Below, piece by piece: positions 61,363 through 64,000 of a stretch of 64,000 bases of DNA (position 1 is the first letter of the stretch; every line of letters begins with the position of its first letter). The notes beneath the pieces were generated by a model. It was not told the origin of the DNA. It did not search any database and worked only from the letters and a program-made list of their open reading frames with translations. Location of the stretch: positions 183,941-247,940 of the forward strand of contig JAXGYA010000004.1 of assembly GCA_040772505.1 (NCBI GenBank), given 5' to 3'. The stretch comes from Mariniphaga sp040772505. GTDB lineage: Bacteria; Bacteroidota; Bacteroidia; Bacteroidales; Prolixibacteraceae. The position numbers and the translations under genes are program-made.

Positions 61363-61833
61363 ATGAGAGACAAACGATTTGTAGCAGAACATCGTGGCGG
61401 ACCTTTGACAAAAAAAGAACATAGACAATTAATACTTTGGGCTTGTCAATGTGCTGAAAATGTATTGCCATTACTTTCCAACCAGATTGTCAGTCGACTG
61501 ATTAACGCAATTAACACAGCAAAAAAATGGTCAGAAGGAAATGCGTCCGTTGGCGATGCAAGAAATGCCTCATTCGACTGTATCTCATTTGCAAACGAAC
61601 TTACTGACCCAAAAGAAATTGCAGTGGCTCGTTCAGTTGGACACGCAGTCGCAACGGCTCATATGGCTGACCACTCTTTGAGAGCCGCAGAATATGCTGT
61701 AAAAGCTGTAAAACTCGCAGGCAAATCAATTGATATTGAACGAAAATTTCAAGACAAAAATCTATCGCTTGACATCAAGGAACTTGTTCTTTCTGCAAGG
61801 AACGAACAGAATATAAAAGCAAAATGGAACTGA
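61363..61833 (+). CDS. Imm-5-like putative immunity protein
   Basis: This protein of about 156 residues matches the family annotated as putative immunity protein (Imm-5-like): RDKRFVAEHRGGPLTKKEHR, ILWACQCAENVLPL, and the strongly conserved VGHAVATAHMADHSLRAAEYAVKAV. It is an all-helical cytosolic protein. No toxin gene is linked here, as is usual for immunity genes carried as lone cassettes. The ATG at 61363 is preferred; a TTG lies five codons upstream. The gene is the sole content of the first cassette. Confidence 0.82.
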   Translation: MRDKRFVAEHRGGPLTKKEHRQLILWACQCAENVLPLLSNQIVSRLINAINTAKKWSEGNASVGDARNASFDCISFANELTDPKEIAVARSVGHAVATAHMADHSLRAAEYAVKAVKLAGKSIDIERKFQDKNLSLDIKELVLSARNEQNIKAKWN

Positions 61834-61852
61834 CACAAGAAAAACAACGAAC

Positions 61853-61985
61853 CGCTAACAGCAGCTACCCAAAAGGCGGGGTTTCGTGTTCCAAAGACAG
61901 TTTAGTGGTTAATGGAAGTTTAGTATTTCAAATCAAGTTTTGTGGTGAAATTCCCGCCCTTCGGTTAGCTGCAAAACGTTGTGCG
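61853..61985 (+). other. attC-like site 1
   Basis: CGCTAAC (61853-61859) opens the site. GCAGCTA (61861-61867) pairs with TAGCTGC (61966-61972), and GGCGGG (61875-61880) pairs with CCCGCC (61953-61958). The site closes with CAAAACGTTGTGCG, whose GTT (61978) starts the next cassette. Two short stems, unpaired spacers and a variable middle are the attC plan. Confidence 0.75.
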
Positions 61986-62072
61986 TCATTTTACCAAGAA
62001 ATTCTCCTAAAAATTAAGTTTATTGATTCAAAAAGTTTTATTACTTTTGTATCCGAATGAATACAGTTTAAT

Positions 62073-62372
62073 ATGTACTTTATTGAAAAAACGACAGAGT
62101 TTGATAAATGGTTTAGAAAGTTAAAGGATTTAAGAGCCAAAGCAAAAATTTTGGTCAGAATTCAAAAATTGGAATATGAAGAACATTTTGGAGATCATAA
62201 ACCAATTGGAAATGGAATTAATGAACTGAAAATTAATTATGCAAAAGGTTATAGAATTTATTTTAAAGAAACAAATGGGAAAATTATCATTTTGCTTATC
62301 GGTGGTGATAAATCGACACAACAAAAGGATATTGAAAAGGCAAATGATATTTGGAACAAATTAAAAAAGTAG
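62073..62372 (+). CDS. HigB/RelE-type toxin of a type II toxin-antitoxin pair
   Basis: This 99-residue protein has the RelE/ParE fold pattern of the 'addiction module killer' group: TTEFDKWFRKLKDLRAKAKILVRI, GDHKPIGNGINELKINYAKGYRIYF, IIILLIGGDKSTQQKDIEKA. Such toxins cleave mRNA at the ribosome. The antitoxin gene follows four bases after the stop, which is the toxin-first order of higBA. It is the first gene of the second cassette. Confidence 0.88.
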   Translation: MYFIEKTTEFDKWFRKLKDLRAKAKILVRIQKLEYEEHFGDHKPIGNGINELKINYAKGYRIYFKETNGKIIILLIGGDKSTQQKDIEKANDIWNKLKK

Positions 62373-62376
62373 TAAA

Positions 62377-62661
62377 ATGGAAACATCAAAGTTTGACATA
62401 GCAGATTACTTAGATAGTAACGAAATGATTGCCGAATATCTTAATTCTGTATTGGAAGAAGGAAATGACTCAGAAATAATTGTAGCAATTGGAAATATAG
62501 CCAAAGCAATTGGAATGACTAAAATAGCGGAAGAAACTGGACTAAGTAGACCTAGTTTGTACAAAGCATTATCTGAAGGAGCTAAACCGCAATTTGCGAC
62601 AATAATGAAAGTGTTAAAAGCGCTTGGTGGACAAATACAAATTAATCCAACGACTGCTTAA
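62377..62661 (+). CDS. HigA-type antitoxin with helix-turn-helix
   Basis: This 94-residue antidote has the addiction-module pattern FDIADYLDSNEMIAEYLNSVLEEG and an HTH (IGMTKIAEETGLSRPSLYKAL), followed by FATIMKVLKALGGQIQI. It should bind the toxin and repress the operon. It ends the coding part of cassette two; the attC-like site begins 10 bases after it. Confidence 0.9.
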   Translation: METSKFDIADYLDSNEMIAEYLNSVLEEGNDSEIIVAIGNIAKAIGMTKIAEETGLSRPSLYKALSEGAKPQFATIMKVLKALGGQIQINPTTA

Positions 62662-62671
62662 ATAAAACGAC

Positions 62672-62868
62672 CGCACAACAATCGCTTTAAGTAAAAGCTG
62701 GCGGAAGCAAAGTAAATCAGCAGTTTTCTGCTATTTGGCTTTGGTTCAGTATGACAGAATTCAATCGGAATTTATCTAAAACAATGAGTTTTTATTTCTA
62801 TATTTGGTCTCGTTGCCGGGCAGAAGGAATTCTATTCCGCTTCAACTTAAAGCAAAACCGTTACCGCC
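62672..62868 (+). other. attC-like site 2
   Basis: CGCACAAC (62672-62679) is the exact reverse complement of GTTGTGCG (61978-61985) at the start of this cassette. GCTTTAAGT (62684-62692) pairs with ACTTAAAGC (62845-62853), and GCGGAA (62701-62706) with TTCCGC (62835-62840). The site ends CAAAACCGTTACCGCC, whose GTT starts cassette three. It is longer than common attC sites. Confidence 0.72.
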
Positions 62869-62928
62869 AAGCAAAATGCAGATAACAACCCCTGAAATAA
62901 GAATCAGATAATTGATTATATTTGTGTT

Positions 62929-63249
62929 ATGAGAAAATCGAACGAAATAATTAATGAAATAGTCAGGATGGCCAATTCAAAATATCCTGACTCAGAGATT
63001 TATTTATATGGCTCACAAGCTCGTGGCGATTCAAAAAAGTTTTCAGATTGGGATTTATTAATTTTACTTAATCGACAGAATATTTCATTTGCCCTTGAAA
63101 CTAAGGTTATGGATGATTTTTATGATGTAGAATTGGAGACTGGAGCTCTAATATCTCCATTAATTTATTCTAAATCTGATTGGAACGAAAGACATTCCAT
63201 TACTCCGTTATATGAAATTATTAAAAAAGAAGGGATAAGAATAAAATGA
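62929..63249 (+). CDS. MNT-type nucleotidyltransferase (antitoxin of an MNT/HEPN pair)
   Basis: This 106-residue minimal nucleotidyltransferase has the catalytic signature IYLYGSQARGDSKKFSDWDLLIL (GS...RG...SDxD). MNT proteins neutralise HEPN toxins, in known cases by adding AMP groups. The HEPN gene follows with an ATGA overlap. It begins 61 bases after the cassette boundary. Confidence 0.87.
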   Translation: MRKSNEIINEIVRMANSKYPDSEIYLYGSQARGDSKKFSDWDLLILLNRQNISFALETKVMDDFYDVELETGALISPLIYSKSDWNERHSITPLYEIIKKEGIRIK

Positions 63250-63630
63250 CTGGATCAAAAAATAATTTAATAAGATATAGATTATCAAGGTCAAAGGACA
63301 CCTTTGAAGATGCAAAAATATTAGCATAATGAGCGATGGAATTCTGCGATAAACAGGCTGTATTATTCTGCTTATTATACGGTTATTGCAATACTGTTAA
63401 AATATGATTTAAAGCCAACTACTCATAACGGAGCCAAGACAGTATTTTCTGAGCATTTCATAAAGAAAGAAATTTTACCAAAGGAGTGCGGAAAGTTATA
63501 TTCGCAATTATTTACTTGGAGACAGAAGGGGGATTACGATGATTTGCATGATTTTAACAAAGAAAATGTACTTCCATACTTTGAGCCTGTTCAAAAACTG
63601 ATTGAGCTAATTGAAAATAAGATAGATTGA
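63246..63630 (+). pseudogene. HEPN-domain toxin gene disrupted by a frameshift
   Basis: The frame starts MTGSKNNLIRYRLSRSKDTFED and stops at TAA-TGA (about 63328) after DAKILA. The rest of a HEPN domain continues in another frame: WNSAINRLYYSAYYTVIAIL, then KTVFSEHF and the C-terminal LFTWRQKGDYDDLHDF. The two parts join if two bases are restored after GCA at about 63327. The segment RQKGDYDD corresponds to the RX4-6H-like region of HEPN RNases, in a 'RxKxDYDD' form common in MNT-linked HEPNs. A sequencing error would be an alternative to real inactivation. Confidence 0.75.
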
Positions 63631-63641
63631 TAAAATTGCCA

Positions 63642-63650
63642 GGCGGTAAC
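63642..63650 (+). other. attC start of cassette 3, site truncated
   Basis: GGCGGTAAC is the exact reverse complement of GTTACCGCC (62860-62868), the start of cassette three. No second half of an attC with complementary arms follows in the window, so the site is cut or degenerate and the array ends here. Confidence 0.65.
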
Positions 63651-63681
63651 AATTTAGGAATTAAGGCACAGTTGAGCCCTG

Positions 63682-63720
63682 AAAAAAGGCAGTAGGATGA
63701 TTTTCCTGCTGCCTTTTTTC
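63682..63720 (+). terminator. Strong intrinsic terminator after the cassette array
   Basis: AAAAAAGGCAGTAGGA (63682-63697) pairs with TCCTGCTGCCTTTTTT (63704-63719), with one T-G pair in the middle and a loop of about six bases. It is active in both directions. Confidence 0.85.
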
Positions 63721-64000
63721 ATCCAATTAAAATTAAAAGTTTTCAAAGGTATTGGATGTAACTCCCTCATTTTAATTATGCTTGTTTGTGAAGCATTTCT
63801 TCATGGTCGTTTCATGGGTAGTTATCATCAAAATTCACGCTCAATTGTGTTTTAATTCAGGCCTGCCTGCCGGCAGACAGGTTGGGCTTAACCAGTGTTG
63901 TTCAAAGCTTTGCGCTATGGGTATTGAATGATTTTCTTGTATCCGTTTCGGTATTTTTCTGCTGGCTGTTTATCCCTCCTAGCCGGTTTATGTTAAGTCC
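63721..64000. other. Gene-free end of window with a near-palindrome
   Basis: No gene is seen. CCTGCCTGCCGGCAGACAGG (63862-63881) is a near-perfect palindrome, of a kind often repeated in intergenic DNA of Bacteroidota. Confidence 0.5.

Noticed and set aside
61824..62060. 78-codon frame after the immunity gene as a protein
   Set aside because: It lies inside the attC-like structure and its codons coincide with the paired arms; no family resemblance.

Overview
The window looks like a piece of chromosome from a member of the Bacteroidota. The evidence is a short 288-residue primary sigma factor, promoter-like TAnnTTTG boxes without Shine-Dalgarno sequences before most genes, Bacteroidota families (DUF4468, START-like SRPBCC, OstA-like LptA, IntDOT-like recombinase, IS1380 transposase remnant) and SurA-type chaperone clusters. 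Most of the window is ordinary housekeeping DNA, interrupted by three accessory regions.

Layout. 1-2586: a frameshifted, truncated IS1380-type transposase and two small envelope proteins. 2587-12306, almost all minus strand: tRNA-Arg, a thiamine-binding protein, an unknown acidic protein, rpe, rpoD, a threonine operon (thrA, an ApgM-like putative homoserine kinase, thrC), recA and bcp. 12463-15771, plus strand: a translationally coupled SPOR protein, clpS, nfeD and floA, followed by an orphan small-RNA candidate. 16094-26061: truA, hsp20, guaB, three successive PpiC/SurA-type proteins, a MoxR ATPase and an OstA/LptA-like protein. 26151-31855, minus strand: ribBA, two glycosyltransferases, an LptF/G permease and a START-like protein.

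32073-40050: an integrated element of about 7.9 kb in the 3' end of a tRNA gene with anticodon CAT, bounded by a 42-43 bp direct repeat. It carries an IntDOT-like tyrosine recombinase, an excisionase-like HTH protein, an SF3-type helicase, a divergent family-A polymerase resembling the TV-Pol (transposon/virus polymerase) family, and several unknowns. A large inverted repeat lies between helicase and polymerase. The replication module resembles that of Sputnik-type virophages.

40051-49060: a secreted nitroreductase, a graveyard of type I restriction genes (hsdM, GxxExxY and hsdS fragments), an NlpE/META lipoprotein, a GH78 alpha-L-rhamnosidase with a two-domain CE15-like esterase, and ychF. 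49506-51411: an ECF sigma factor with a membrane protein (possible anti-sigma) and a CpxP/Spy-like protein, then a DUF4870 membrane protein.

51625-59484: a leucine/isoleucine operon (leuA, leuC, leuD, cimA-like, leuB) preceded by a classic attenuator (leader peptide rich in Leu/Ile/Val, terminator and anti-terminator), then ilvA. 59530-60743: an acyltransferase and a B3/B4-domain protein.

60853-63720: what I read as a decayed integron. An N-terminal fragment of a tyrosine recombinase points away from three consecutive gene cassettes. Each cassette begins with GTT plus a few bases that are the exact reverse complement of the start of its own attC-like site. The cassettes carry an Imm-5-like immunity protein, a HigBA-type toxin-antitoxin pair, and an MNT/HEPN pair with a frameshifted HEPN. 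The last attC is cut short. The two most noteworthy items are this integron relic and the TV-Pol/SF3 element.
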